64,000 nt of DNA from an uncultured Prevotellaceae bacterium. GTDB lineage: Bacteria > Bacteroidota > Bacteroidia > Bacteroidales > Muribaculaceae. Below are positions 18,402 to 28,219 of this stretch, one piece after another (position 1 is the stretch's first letter; each line of letters begins with the position of its first letter). The position numbers and the translations under genes are program-made. The stretch spans positions 1 to 64,000 of the forward strand of contig CAMVPC010000005.1 of the NCBI GenBank assembly GCA_947169265.1. Direction: 5' to 3'. The notes below the pieces were generated by a model that worked only from the letters and a program-made list of their open reading frames with translations, searched no databases and was not told the origin of the DNA.

Positions 18402-18886
18402 TTACTTTAAAAATTTAATTTTATCATTATTGGGAGTGTAATACACATGATTATTAATACAATAGAGCGCGATTATTACGTTTCATAAGCCAAATGATTC
18501 ACAAAGATACAACATTTTTTCACAATATCAGCCATTTTGCCCTATTTTTTTTAACAGTACTAAACTTTACCACCTCATTTAAGCAATCCAGCCCCGAGCA
18601 AGTTCAATTGCTTGAGACAGCTAAATTCGCTCAACGGTCAGAATAATTTCGATAGAAATAAATAGCAACCGTTCACATACAAGATAATTTATTGATTTCG
18701 AGATTTTGATTGCGAAAACGGCTTGAATAATAAACATATACATTTAGATATCAAGCAATTAAGCCGCAACAGGGATGATTGTTAATAACTTTTATATAGA
18801 AAATGAGTGGCAGTTTGATTTTTTGGTGTAATTTTACACTCCAATTTCGATCAGTTTTATTTAGCATTTAAACGATACGTTCAATA
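18402..18886. other. Divergent AT-rich intergenic region with two related palindromes
   Basis: Between the PI-PLC operon (-) and dnaE (+). GTGTAATACAC at 18436-18446 and GTGTAATTTTACAC at 18826-18839 share the half-site GTGTA(A). A minus-strand -7 box TATCTTTG is at 18509-18502, about 100 bp before the PI-PLC start. I see no small gene or strong terminator-type hairpin here. Confidence 0.4.
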
Positions 18887-21800
18887 ATGATTCCTTTTGT
18901 ACACCTTCACGTTCACTCACAGTACTCCATCCTCGACGGGCAAGCCTCGATTAAAAGCCTCGTCGACAAGGCGATAGCCGATGGTATGCGTGGTTTTGCG
19001 CTCACCGATCATGGCAACATGTTCGGCATTAAGGAGCTACACGACTATGCCCACAAGATTAACGGCGACACGCTCAAGGAAATCAAGTCGCTGAAAAAGA
19101 AAATCGACGAAGGCGCCGATCCCTCGACCATTGAGCAAGACAAGGAACAGTTGACCCAGCTCGAAGCCAAGCTGTTCAAGCCGATTTTCGGCTGCGAAGT
19201 ATACGTGGCTAACGGCGACATGCATGAACACACCGACAAGAACGACCGCGGCCGCCACCTCATCGTGCTGGCCAAAAACCTAAAAGGCTATCATAATCTC
19301 GTCAAAATAGTGTCGAAAGCCTGGACCGAAGGATTCTATTCCCACCCACGCACTGACAAGCGTGAACTCGAGGCGCACCACGAAGGGCTCATCGTGTGTT
19401 CGGCGTGTTTGGGCGGTGAAATTCCGCGCCTCATCATGAACGGCCAGCTCAAAGAGGCCCGCGAGGCGATATTGTGGTATAAGAACATTTGGGGTGATGA
19501 CTATTACCTGGAATTACAGCGCCACAAAGCCACCGTGCCTCGCGCCAATCATGAGACCTATCCCCATCAGCAAGAAGTGAACGCCAAGTTGATAGAATTC
19601 GCGCATGAGTTGGGCATAAAGCTCGTTTGCACCAACGACGTACACTTCACCAACGAGGACGATGCCGAAGCTCACGAGCGGCTCATCTGCGTGGCGACAG
19701 GCAAGAAGATGGACGATCCCAACCTCATGCTGTATTCCAAGCAGGAATGGTTTAAAACCACGGCCGAAATGAACGAGGTGTTTGCCGATGTACCAGAAGC
19801 GCTGCAAAACACAAACGAAGTACTTGACAAATGTGAAATCTATTCTATCGACCACAAGCCCATCCTACCCGATTTTCCACTGCCCGACGGCTTTGACGAC
19901 GAGGATGCGTATTTGCGCCATCTCGTTTACGAGGGGGCAAAGAAACGCTGGCCCGAACTTGACGACGAGCACCGCGAGCGTCTCGACTTTGAGTTGGAAA
20001 CTATCAAGAACATGGGTTTCCCCGGTTATTTCCTTATCGTGCAGGACTACATCAAGGCCGCGCCGTCGCTGGGTTGCTCAGTGGGCCCGGGCCGTGGCTC
20101 GGCAGCCGGCTCGGCAGTGGCTTATTGCCTGGGCATCACTAATATCGACCCCATCAAATATGACTTGCTTTTTGAGCGTTTTCTTAATCCCGACCGCATT
20201 TCGTTGCCCGATATTGATGTTGACTTTGACGATGACGGCCGCGCCAAGGTGTTGCAATATGTGACCGAAAAATATGGCGCCGAGAAAGTGGCCCATATCA
20301 TCACTTACGGCACCATGGCCGCGAAGAGCGCCATCAAGGACGTGGCGCGCGTTGAGGGCCTGTCGATTCCCGAGAGCGACCGCTTGGCAAAGATGATACC
20401 CTCTAAGCCCAACGACATGCCCGACGAGAAACCCGGCAAGAAATACAAAATCACCATTAAAAACTGCCTCAAGTGCTTCCCCGAATTTGCCGCCGAGCTG
20501 AACAACCCCGACCCGCTGGTGGCCGACACGGTGCGATTGGCCGCAAAACTTGAGGGAAACGTGCGCAACACCGGCGTACATGCCTGCGGCGTCATCATTG
20601 GTCGCGATGATATTACCGACTGGGTGCCGGTAAGCGTAGCCTACGACAGCGACGGCTCGAAACTGATTGTCACCCAATATGAAGGCAGTGTGATTGAAAC
20701 CACAGGTCTAATCAAAATGGACTTTTTGGGCCTTAAGACTTTGTCGATTATCAAAGAGGCTGTTGAAAACATCAAGGCCACTCGAGGCTTCGACATTGAT
20801 GTGGAAGCCATACCCATCGATGATCCCAAAACCTATCAACTCTATTGCGAAGGACGCACCACCGGCACATTCCAGTTTGAGTCACCGGGCATGCAGAAAT
20901 ACCTTATTGAGTTACATCCAAGCACCTTTGAGGACCTCATCGCCATGAACGCCCTGTATCGTCCGGGTCCCATGGACTACATTCCCCAGTTCATCCGCCG
21001 CAAGAAAGGCGAGGATCCTATCGTATACGATATCCCATGCATGGAGAAGTACCTTAAAGACACTTACGGCATCACCGTGTACCAGGAACAGGTGATGTTG
21101 CTCTCGCGCGAACTCGCGGGCTTCACCCGCGGCCAGAGCGACACCCTGCGCAAAGCTATGGGCAAGAAGCAAATTGACAAGATGAACCACCTCGAGAGCC
21201 TCTTCTACGAAGGTGGTGCCCAGCGTGGTCACGACCGCAAGGTGCTCAACAAAATTTGGGAAGACTGGAAGAAATTCGCCTCCTACGCATTCAACAAGTC
21301 GCACGCTACATGTTACAGCAGGGTCGCCTACCAAACCGCCTATCTCAAGGCAAACTATCCATCGGAATATATGGCAGCTGTGCTGAGCCGCAACCTGAAT
21401 GACGTGACCAAACTTTCCAAATTTATGGACGAGTGCAAGGCCATGGGCATCTCGGTACTTGGCCCCGACGTGAACGAGAGTTTCAAGAGCTTCAGCGCCA
21501 ACAAGAAGGGCGACATCCGTTTTGGCCTCGCGGGAATCAAGGGACTGGGCGGCAACGCGGTCGACACCATCATCGAGGAGCGTGCCAAAGGAGGGCCGTT
21601 CACCAACATCCACAATTTTGTGGAAAGGGTGAACCTTACCGCTTGTAACCGCAAGGCGGTCGAAGCACTTGCCCTGGCAGGCGCCTTCGATTGCTTTGGC
21701 GACATCCAGCGCGAGGCGTTTTTCGAGAAAAACAATCGCGACGAAACGTTCAGCGACACACTCGTGCGCTATGGCCAACAATACCAACTTGACAAAGCAT

Positions 21801-22531
21801 CGCAAAGCAATTCCCTCTTTGGCGACTTGGGCGACATGTACACAGCCAAGCCGGCAATTCCCAAGGCCGAGCGCTGGCCTGACATTGAGCGTCTGTCGCG
21901 AGAGCGCGAGCTTGTGGGCATGTACTTGTCGGCCCATCCTCTTGACAAGTATTACATGGAGATCAAGTTTGGTTGCAACACCAGCTTGCGCGAAATGAAA
22001 GAGATGAAAGAAGGTGGTAATATGGTAATCGACAAGGAGCTGGTTTTCGGTGGTATCGTGGTCGACTATAACGAGCGCCCCTCGAAGAAAGGCGGAAACT
22101 ATGGCATCATCAAGATTGAGGACTATGAAGACACCTTCGAGATCGCGCTTTTCGACAAAAACTACATTGACTTCCGCAACTACGGCATCACGGGCATGGC
22201 CATCGTGGTGAGGGCAAAGTATGTGAGAAGCCGTTATAACCCCGAGAAGACGCATTTCGAAATTCTCTCCATCCAGCAACTCGAGACTCTTCGCGGCAAG
22301 ATGATTGACAACATTCGTGTCGACCTTGACGCCAGCGACCTCGCCCTCAGTTCGTTTATTAAAAGCCAACTGAACGAAGAGGGCGATGAGAAGTGTTCGC
22401 TCATCGTTCGCGTTCATGATAGTGAGAACAGCCGATATGTGGACATGCGCTCACGGCACAAAATGCCCATCACGCGCCACTTCATCGAGAATCTTGACGA
22501 AATGGAGGTAAGATATACAGTAAATGTTTAA
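18887..22531 (+). CDS. dnaE: DNA polymerase III alpha subunit
   Basis: A 1214-residue replicative polymerase. The N-terminal PHP domain begins HLHVHSQYS with His6, His8 and His10 and continues with LTDHGNMFG. The polymerase core has the catalytic aspartates in PDIDVDFDDDGR (Asp442 and Asp444). The finger region, an HhH motif (FGLAGIKGLGG) and a C-terminal OB fold follow. The length is normal for Bacteroidetes DnaE, with no intein or split. It leads a block of DNA-metabolism genes: trxA after 33 bp, then uvrB and umuD under a separate promoter. Confidence 0.98.
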   Translation: MIPFVHLHVHSQYSILDGQASIKSLVDKAIADGMRGFALTDHGNMFGIKELHDYAHKINGDTLKEIKSLKKKIDEGADPSTIEQDKEQLTQLEAKLFKPIFGCEVYVANGDMHEHTDKNDRGRHLIVLAKNLKGYHNLVKIVSKAWTEGFYSHPRTDKRELEAHHEGLIVCSACLGGEIPRLIMNGQLKEAREAILWYKNIWGDDYYLELQRHKATVPRANHETYPHQQEVNAKLIEFAHELGIKLVCTNDVHFTNEDDAEAHERLICVATGKKMDDPNLMLYSKQEWFKTTAEMNEVFADVPEALQNTNEVLDKCEIYSIDHKPILPDFPLPDGFDDEDAYLRHLVYEGAKKRWPELDDEHRERLDFELETIKNMGFPGYFLIVQDYIKAAPSLGCSVGPGRGSAAGSAVAYCLGITNIDPIKYDLLFERFLNPDRISLPDIDVDFDDDGRAKVLQYVTEKYGAEKVAHIITYGTMAAKSAIKDVARVEGLSIPESDRLAKMIPSKPNDMPDEKPGKKYKITIKNCLKCFPEFAAELNNPDPLVADTVRLAAKLEGNVRNTGVHACGVIIGRDDITDWVPVSVAYDSDGSKLIVTQYEGSVIETTGLIKMDFLGLKTLSIIKEAVENIKATRGFDIDVEAIPIDDPKTYQLYCEGRTTGTFQFESPGMQKYLIELHPSTFEDLIAMNALYRPGPMDYIPQFIRRKKGEDPIVYDIPCMEKYLKDTYGITVYQEQVMLLSRELAGFTRGQSDTLRKAMGKKQIDKMNHLESLFYEGGAQRGHDRKVLNKIWEDWKKFASYAFNKSHATCYSRVAYQTAYLKANYPSEYMAAVLSRNLNDVTKLSKFMDECKAMGISVLGPDVNESFKSFSANKKGDIRFGLAGIKGLGGNAVDTIIEERAKGGPFTNIHNFVERVNLTACNRKAVEALALAGAFDCFGDIQREAFFEKNNRDETFSDTLVRYGQQYQLDKASQSNSLFGDLGDMYTAKPAIPKAERWPDIERLSRERELVGMYLSAHPLDKYYMEIKFGCNTSLREMKEMKEGGNMVIDKELVFGGIVVDYNERPSKKGGNYGIIKIEDYEDTFEIALFDKNYIDFRNYGITGMAIVVRAKYVRSRYNPEKTHFEILSIQQLETLRGKMIDNIRVDLDASDLALSSFIKSQLNEEGDEKCSLIVRVHDSENSRYVDMRSRHKMPITRHFIENLDEMEVRYTVNV

Positions 22532-22564
22532 CTTAATATTAATAATTATTTAACTAACAGTAAA

Positions 22565-22882
22565 ATGGCACAAATTTTCAACGATGAAAACTTACCGCAA
22601 TTAATCGCGGGAACAAAACCTGTGATGGTCGATTTTTGGGCTACTTGGTGTGGTCCCTGCCGCATGGTTGCCCCTATCGTGGAGCAACTCGCGCAAGAAT
22701 ATGAGGGCCGCGTCGAAATAGGCAAATATGACGTGGACGAGGCCGGTGGCGACCTGGCCGCCGAATTCGGCATCCGCAGCATCCCCACCATCTTGTTTTT
22801 CAAGGACGGCAAGTTGATTGACCGTCATGTGGGAGCCACCACAATCGACGTTCTCAAAGCGAAACTCGACACACTTCTTTAA
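22565..22882 (+). CDS. trxA: Thioredoxin
   Basis: A 105-residue cytoplasmic thioredoxin with the active site WCGPC at residues 28-32 and the cis-proline segment IRSIPT near residue 77. It has no signal peptide. It lies 33 bp after dnaE and is followed by a terminator at 22911-22942, so it is likely read through from dnaE. Confidence 0.96.
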   Translation: MAQIFNDENLPQLIAGTKPVMVDFWATWCGPCRMVAPIVEQLAQEYEGRVEIGKYDVDEAGGDLAAEFGIRSIPTILFFKDGKLIDRHVGATTIDVLKAKLDTLL

Positions 22883-22910
22883 GAAATAAGACACAAACTC
22901 TTATTTTGTG

Positions 22911-22955
22911 TGTGGACTGCCGAATCCCTCGGACAGTCCACATTACTTTATTAGA
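22911..22955 (+). terminator. Terminator of dnaE-trxA
   Basis: A 9-bp stem TGTGGACTG (22911-22919) with its complement (22934-22942), extended by CCGA/TCGG with one bulge and a 5-nt loop, then TTACTTTATT. It separates trxA from the uvrB promoter. Confidence 0.75.
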
Positions 22956-22962
22956 AATTTGA

Positions 22963-22994
22963 TTTGCTGATAAGGCAGAAAATTGCTAATTTTG
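22963..22994 (+). promoter_or_regulatory. Promoter of uvrB-umuD
   Basis: TTTG at 22963-22966, a 20 bp spacer and TAATTTTG at 22987-22994, 25 bp before the uvrB ATG. I could not pick out a dyad that would clearly be a LexA site. Confidence 0.75.
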
Positions 22995-23019
22995 TGCTCG
23001 CAATTCCTAATCGCAATTT

Positions 23020-25113
23020 ATGGATTTCAAATTACATTCAAAATATGCACCCACCGGCGACCAACCTCAGGCTATCAAAGAGCTTGTCGATGGGGTGAAC
23101 AGCGGAATGCCTTACCAGACGCTGCTTGGCGTAACCGGCTCGGGCAAAACGTTCACGATGGCCAATGTGATAGCGCAAACCAATCGTCCCACACTCATCC
23201 TGTCACACAACAAAACACTGGCCGCTCAGCTTTATGCCGAGTTTAAGGGCTTTTTCCCCGAAAACTCGGTGCAGTACTTCGTTTCCTACTACGACTACTA
23301 TCAGCCCGAGGCTTACATTCCCTCGACCGATAAATACATCGAAAAGGACCTTGCCATCAACAAGGAGATTGATCGACTCAGGCTCGCCACGGTGACCTCA
23401 TTGCTTTCGGGACGACGCGATGTGATTGTGGTATCAAGCGTGTCGTGCCTCTACGGTATGGGTAACCCCGAGAATATCGAAGCCAACACGGTCACCATCC
23501 GTGTGGGCGAGAAAATGGACCGCGACATGTTCTTGCGACGGCTCGTCGACGCGCTTTACTCGCGCAACGAATATGAACTCACGAGCGGAACGTTCCGCGT
23601 CAAGGGTGACACCGTTGATGTTTTCCTTGCCGACGAGGAGATAATCTTGCGGGTCATCTTTTGGGGAAACGAAATTGAGAGCATTCAGTTGCTTGACACA
23701 ATCACGCAAATGCCCACCGAGAATCTAGATGGCTTCAAGATTTTCCCGGCGAACGTCTTTGTCACCGCCAAGCAAGACATGGCGCAAGCCTTAGGGAAAA
23801 TCGATGTAGACCTGGGCGAACAAGTTGAGGCGTTTCGCCGTGAGGGACGTCCGGTTGAGGCCAAGCGTTTGTATGAGCGAGTAACCTACGACCTGGAGAT
23901 GATTCGCGAAGTGGGTTATTGTTCGGGCATCGAAAACTATTCGCGCTATTTTGACGGACGTGAGCCCGGCGCCCGCCCTTACACCCTACTCGACTATCTA
24001 CCCAAAGACTTCCTCACCATTATCGACGAGAGCCATGCCACAATACCGCAAGTGCGCGCCATGTGGGGCGGCGACCGTTCGCGCAAGGACACGCTGGTTA
24101 ATTACGGATTCCGTCTTGAGGCGGCACGTGACAACCGCCCGCTCACGTTCAGCGAATTTGAGGACTTAACCAAGCAAACTATCTACGTAAGCGCCACGCC
24201 GGCCGACTACGAGCTGCAAAAGTGTGAAGGCGTCTTCACTGAGCAAATCATTCGCCCCACGGGCCTGCTCGACCCCAAGATAGAAGTGAGGCCATCTCGC
24301 GGACAAATCGATGATTTGCTTGAAGAAATACGCCTGCGCGTTGATATGCGTGAGCGAGTCCTCGTCACCACGCTCACCAAGCGCATGGCCGAGGAACTCA
24401 CGCAATATCTCGCCCGCCTCGACATCCGTTGCGCCTATATGCACAGCGACGTGGAGACAATGGACCGCATCCAGATTATCGACGACTTGCGGGCCGGCGC
24501 AATCGACGTGCTGGTGGGTGTAAACTTGTTGCGTGAGGGTCTTGATTTGCCCGAAGTGAGTCTGGTGGCTATTCTTGATGCCGACAAAGAAGGCTTCCTG
24601 CGTTCCCACCGGTCGCTCACACAAACGGCGGGTCGCGCGGCCCGCAACCTCAACGGCCTTGTTATCATGTATGCCGACACCATTACCGAGTCGATGCGAC
24701 GAACTATCGATGAAACTGACCGCCGACGCTCCATGCAACTGCGCTATAACGAGCAAAACGGCATCACACCGCAAGCCATTGTCAAGGCTCGCAATGCCAT
24801 CATAGGTGTGGACAAGAACATGACCATGAGCGATGAGTCGATGAAACATGCGCGCAAATATGAAAGCAATGTAGGCAAGCCGCAGCAACCTGTCGAACCG
24901 GCACCGGCCGCTTACAGCGAATTTGACCGCACGGCCGGCATCGCCGCCGACCCGGTGGTGGCTTACATGTCGGCCGGCCAAATAGAGCGCACCATCGAGC
25001 ACCTCAAGCGCCTCATGGTCGAAGCGGCAAAGCGCATGGACTTCCTTGAAGCCGCGCAATATCGCGATGAGATTGTCAAACTTGAGGAGCGGCTGCCGCA
25101 AAAACAACAATAA
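23020..25113 (+). CDS. uvrB: Excinuclease ABC subunit B
   Basis: A 697-residue nucleotide-excision-repair helicase-like protein that loads UvrC on damaged DNA. It has Walker A GVTGSGKT (37-44), the beta-hairpin region YYDYYQPEAYIP (about 88-99) used in damage verification, helicase motifs DESHATIPQ, SATPADYE and TAGRAARN, and the C-terminal UVR domain (about 650-690) for UvrC contact. The length is typical. umuD starts 12 bp after its stop, so repair and translesion synthesis genes are probably induced together. Confidence 0.98.
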   Translation: MDFKLHSKYAPTGDQPQAIKELVDGVNSGMPYQTLLGVTGSGKTFTMANVIAQTNRPTLILSHNKTLAAQLYAEFKGFFPENSVQYFVSYYDYYQPEAYIPSTDKYIEKDLAINKEIDRLRLATVTSLLSGRRDVIVVSSVSCLYGMGNPENIEANTVTIRVGEKMDRDMFLRRLVDALYSRNEYELTSGTFRVKGDTVDVFLADEEIILRVIFWGNEIESIQLLDTITQMPTENLDGFKIFPANVFVTAKQDMAQALGKIDVDLGEQVEAFRREGRPVEAKRLYERVTYDLEMIREVGYCSGIENYSRYFDGREPGARPYTLLDYLPKDFLTIIDESHATIPQVRAMWGGDRSRKDTLVNYGFRLEAARDNRPLTFSEFEDLTKQTIYVSATPADYELQKCEGVFTEQIIRPTGLLDPKIEVRPSRGQIDDLLEEIRLRVDMRERVLVTTLTKRMAEELTQYLARLDIRCAYMHSDVETMDRIQIIDDLRAGAIDVLVGVNLLREGLDLPEVSLVAILDADKEGFLRSHRSLTQTAGRAARNLNGLVIMYADTITESMRRTIDETDRRRSMQLRYNEQNGITPQAIVKARNAIIGVDKNMTMSDESMKHARKYESNVGKPQQPVEPAPAAYSEFDRTAGIAADPVVAYMSAGQIERTIEHLKRLMVEAAKRMDFLEAAQYRDEIVKLEERLPQKQQ

Positions 25114-25125
25114 CCTAATCCCGCT

Positions 25126-25557
25126 ATGGCAGAACTCACTTTTCACGAAATTACCCGGGACACAATACCCGTTGTCCAATATTTCGAGCAGCAAATCCAA
25201 GCCGGCTTTCCCAGCCCCGTGCAAGGCAGCTTTGGCGACACGATCGACTTGAACCAGGAACTCATCGATAATCCGGCGGCCACCTTTTGTGCGCGGGTGA
25301 TAGGAAATTCAATGGTTGAAGATGGTATTAATCCCGGTGACATACTCATCATCGACCGCTCGCTCAAGGCCGGCGACGGCAGTTTGGCAGTGTGTTATAT
25401 CGATGGTGATTTTACGGTCAAGCGTATCAGTGTGCGCGGCAATGCCCTGTTTCTTGTTCCCGCCAACAATAATTTCCCCGAAATTCGCGTGCCCGATGAG
25501 AGTAATTTCGTTGTGTGGGGCGTTGTTTCTCACATTATCAAGCAAGTTTACAAATAG
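25126..25557 (+). CDS. umuD: UmuD-like self-cleaving S24 peptidase
   Basis: A 143-residue homologue of UmuD, the accessory subunit of Pol V. The region around residues 26-30 (AGFPSP) aligns with the E. coli cleavage site CGFPSP; here the scissile bond would be Ala26-Gly27, as in LexA. The catalytic serine is in GNSM (Ser62) and the lysine in TVKR (Lys99). The protein has no DNA-binding domain, so it is not LexA. It sits 12 bp after uvrB rather than beside umuC, which lies at 5903-7186. The product is expected to be processed on RecA filaments and then bind UmuC. Confidence 0.92.
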   Translation: MAELTFHEITRDTIPVVQYFEQQIQAGFPSPVQGSFGDTIDLNQELIDNPAATFCARVIGNSMVEDGINPGDILIIDRSLKAGDGSLAVCYIDGDFTVKRISVRGNALFLVPANNNFPEIRVPDESNFVVWGVVSHIIKQVYK

Positions 25558-25606
25558 TGAATGTGTTTTTTGGGGAGCTAATCGGCAATATTAAAAGAAA
25601 AAATAG

Positions 25607-25614
25607 TAACTTTG
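25607..25614 (+). promoter_or_regulatory. -7 box upstream of galK
   Basis: TAACTTTG, 45 bp before the galK ATG. No clear -33 TTTG is visible. No terminator is seen between umuD and galK. Confidence 0.45.
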
Positions 25615-25659
25615 TGCAGTTTAAACAATTAACATATATCTTAAATAATTTGTATTTTT

Positions 25660-26793
25660 ATGAAGGAGAAACTTAAATCATTGTTTGAGAGCCACTTTAG
25701 CGGCACTCCCTTATTCTACGCTTCCTCAGGACGTATCAACCTCATCGGTGAGCACACCGACTATAACGGAGGTTTTGTTTTCCCCGGAGCTATCGACAAA
25801 TGCATCATGGCCGCAATAAAAGAGAACGGCACCGAGAAGGTGCGTCTCTACTCGGTCGACCTTGACGCTTCGGCCGAATTCGGCCTTAACGAAGAGGACA
25901 AACCTCAAGAGCAGTGGGCAAGCTACATCTTCGGGGTGTGTCGCGAGGTCATCAAGCGCGGAGGTACTGTTCACGGCTTTGACGCGGTGTTCAGCGGCAA
26001 TGTGCCCCTGGGAGCCGGTCTGTCCTCGTCGGCTGCGCTTGAGTCGTGCTTCGCTTTTGCCCTCAACGATATGTTCAACGACAATAAAATCGACAAATTT
26101 GAACTGGCAAAAATCGGTCAATCAACCGAGCACAACTATTGCGGCGTGAACTGCGGCATTATGGACCAGTTTGCCTCGGTATTCGGCAAGAAGGACCACT
26201 TGATGCGCCTCGACTGCCGCTCGCTTGAGTACAAATATTATCCCTTTGCCGCCAAAGGCTATAAGCTCGTGTTGCTCGATTCGAAGGTAAAACATGAGCT
26301 CGTTGATTCGCCTTACAATAAAAGGCGTGCCTCATGTGAGCGCGTGGCCCGGACGCTGGGTGTCGAAACTCTGCGCGACGCCACCATGGAAATGCTCGAT
26401 GCCGCAAAAGACAAAATCAGCGAGGAAGACTACAAGCGCGCCCGCTATGTCATTGGCGAGAAACAACGCGTACTCGACGTGTGCGACGCCTTGGAACGTG
26501 GCGACTTTGAGACCGTGGGCGACCGCATGTACAAAACGCACGAAGGTCTCTCGAAAGACTATGAGGTGAGCTGCGAGGAACTTGATTACCTCAACGACAT
26601 TGCCCGCGAGTGTGGCGTGAGCGGCTCGCGTATTATGGGTGGCGGTTTCGGCGGCTGCACCATCAACCTTGTCAAGGAAGATCTTTACGACCACTTTATC
26701 AAGGTGGCCAAAGAGAAGTTTAACGCCCGCTACGGCCACGAGCCGGTGGTGCATGAGGTCATCATCAGCGACGGAGCCCGCCGCGTGGAATAA
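25660..26793 (+). CDS. galK: Galactokinase
   Basis: A 377-residue GHMP-family sugar kinase of the Leloir pathway, converting galactose and ATP to galactose-1-phosphate. It has the galactokinase signature GRINLIGEHTDYNGG (residues 24-38), the ATP loop PLGAGLSSSAALE (about 112-124) and the C-terminal GGGFGGC motif. The next gene, 23 bp downstream, encodes a sugar-phosphate nucleotidyltransferase, which suggests activation of the sugar-1-phosphate product. Confidence 0.97.
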   Translation: MKEKLKSLFESHFSGTPLFYASSGRINLIGEHTDYNGGFVFPGAIDKCIMAAIKENGTEKVRLYSVDLDASAEFGLNEEDKPQEQWASYIFGVCREVIKRGGTVHGFDAVFSGNVPLGAGLSSSAALESCFAFALNDMFNDNKIDKFELAKIGQSTEHNYCGVNCGIMDQFASVFGKKDHLMRLDCRSLEYKYYPFAAKGYKLVLLDSKVKHELVDSPYNKRRASCERVARTLGVETLRDATMEMLDAAKDKISEEDYKRARYVIGEKQRVLDVCDALERGDFETVGDRMYKTHEGLSKDYEVSCEELDYLNDIARECGVSGSRIMGGGFGGCTINLVKEDLYDHFIKVAKEKFNARYGHEPVVHEVIISDGARRVE

Positions 26794-26816
26794 TCCTATA
26801 AAACAACTTTTTGATT

Positions 26817-27719
26817 ATGAAACCGACATTATTTGTCTTGGCTGCCGGAATGGGTAGCCGTTACGGAGGTTTGAAACAACTCGATGGACTCGGCCCTCAC
26901 GGCGAGACTATCATGGACTACTCTATTTACGATGCCATCAAGAGCGGTTTTGGCAAGGTGGTGTTTGTGATTCGCAAAGATTTCGAGCAGGATTTCCGCG
27001 AAAAAATCCTCTCAAAATATGAGAACGTGATACCTACCGAAGTCGTCTTCCAGGCCACTACCGACCTGCCCGAGGGCTTCACCTGTCCACCCGACCGCAC
27101 TAAGCCGTGGGGCACTAACCACGCCGTGCTCATGGGCAAAGCGGTTATTAACGAACCGTTTGCCGTCATTAATAGCGACGACTTCTATGGCCGCAACTCT
27201 TTTGAGGTGATGGCCGCCGAGCTCTCCTCGCTACCCGAAGGTTCCCACGACCGCTATTCGATGGTGGGTTTCAAAGTGGGCAATACGCTCAGCGAGAGTG
27301 GCACCGTGTCGCGCGGCGTATGTGAGACTCAAGACGACTTGCTCAAGTCGGTTGTGGAGCGCACCAAGATAGGTTACAACAAAAACCACGACATCGTGTT
27401 CTTCGACAATGGCGGTGAAACGCCATTAGCCCAGGACACGCCGGTGTCGATGAACTTCTGGGGATTCACTCCCGACTATTTTGTCCATAGCGAGAAATCG
27501 TTCATCAATTTTCTCAAGCGCGACATCAACACGCCCAAAAGCGAGTTCTTTATTCCCATTGTGGTGAGTGAACTCGTTGAGAGCGGACAATCGACCGTGA
27601 AGGTACTCAAAACCGACAGCAAGTGGTTCGGCGTCACTTATAGCGAAGACCGCCAAGCTGTGGTCGATAAGTTTGCCGAGTTGCACCGCCAGGGCGTGTA
27701 TCCCGAAAAAATGTTTTGA
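26817..27719 (+). CDS. Sugar-phosphate nucleotidyltransferase
   Basis: A 300-residue cytoplasmic protein with the nucleotidyltransferase core at its N-terminus: LAAGMGSRYGGLKQ (residues 7-20), where the Gly-rich loop and lysine bind NTP and sugar phosphate, and INSDDFYG near residue 120, where Asp binds the metal. It resembles GalU/RmlA relatives but cannot be placed in either. Its position after galK suggests that it makes an NDP-sugar from galactose-1-phosphate or a related sugar phosphate; that is inference. The ATG at 26817 is preferred to an in-frame TTG at 26811. Confidence 0.82.
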   Translation: MKPTLFVLAAGMGSRYGGLKQLDGLGPHGETIMDYSIYDAIKSGFGKVVFVIRKDFEQDFREKILSKYENVIPTEVVFQATTDLPEGFTCPPDRTKPWGTNHAVLMGKAVINEPFAVINSDDFYGRNSFEVMAAELSSLPEGSHDRYSMVGFKVGNTLSESGTVSRGVCETQDDLLKSVVERTKIGYNKNHDIVFFDNGGETPLAQDTPVSMNFWGFTPDYFVHSEKSFINFLKRDINTPKSEFFIPIVVSELVESGQSTVKVLKTDSKWFGVTYSEDRQAVVDKFAELHRQGVYPEKMF

Positions 27720-27740
27720 CGGCCGATGATTTCGTGACAC

Positions 27741-28208
27741 ATGGCCCCAATTGAGTTGCATGCCAATCCAAAGCTCGTTGAGAAATTTCATCAATTCCTC
27801 AACGAGCGTAACTGCAGGCACACACCCGAACGTGACATTGTGTTGCGCAAGGCGCTCGAGTGGAACAAGCACTTCTCAATCGACGAGTTGTACCAAGCAC
27901 TAAGTCAAAGCGGCACGATAGTGAGCCGAGCCACTGTCTACAACACGGTAGAATTGTTGTGCGAGGCACAAATCCTGCGACGCATTCATGTGGACTTGCG
28001 GCGAGTGCGCTATGAGCAGCTGGAGAACACGAACTATATCCATCTTGTGTGTAACGAATGTGGTAAGATAAAAGAAGTGCGCGACAATGGTCTCACAGCC
28101 CACATGAACGCCCGCTCGTTTACCGCGTTTCACTCGTCTTATTTCACGATTTGTGTCTATGGTATTTGCAACGCATGTGCGCGAAAAAAGAAGAAACCCC
28201 GTCAATAA
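27741..28208 (+). CDS. Fur-family transcriptional regulator
   Basis: A 155-residue metal-responsive regulator. The winged-helix part includes SRATVYNTVELL (about 62-73), the recognition helix typical of Fur/PerR. The dimerisation domain has two CxxC pairs, Cys104/Cys107 (CNEC) and Cys143/Cys146 (CNAC), which form the structural zinc site. The HHHxH metal-sensing motif of Fur is not present in standard form, so whether it senses iron, zinc or peroxide is open. It lies 21 bp after the nucleotidyltransferase gene; a shared transcript is possible though the functions differ. Confidence 0.9.
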   Translation: MAPIELHANPKLVEKFHQFLNERNCRHTPERDIVLRKALEWNKHFSIDELYQALSQSGTIVSRATVYNTVELLCEAQILRRIHVDLRRVRYEQLENTNYIHLVCNECGKIKEVRDNGLTAHMNARSFTAFHSSYFTICVYGICNACARKKKKPRQ

Positions 28209-28219
28209 TCCGTCAACCC

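Noticed and set aside
20912-22417. Long open frame of 501 codons antisense to dnaE
   Set aside because: It mirrors the codon structure of dnaE, has no recognisable domain and lies wholly inside a certain gene.
25126-25557. LexA repressor
   Set aside because: It has only the S24 peptidase part and no N-terminal DNA-binding domain; AGFPSP and the short length fit UmuD.
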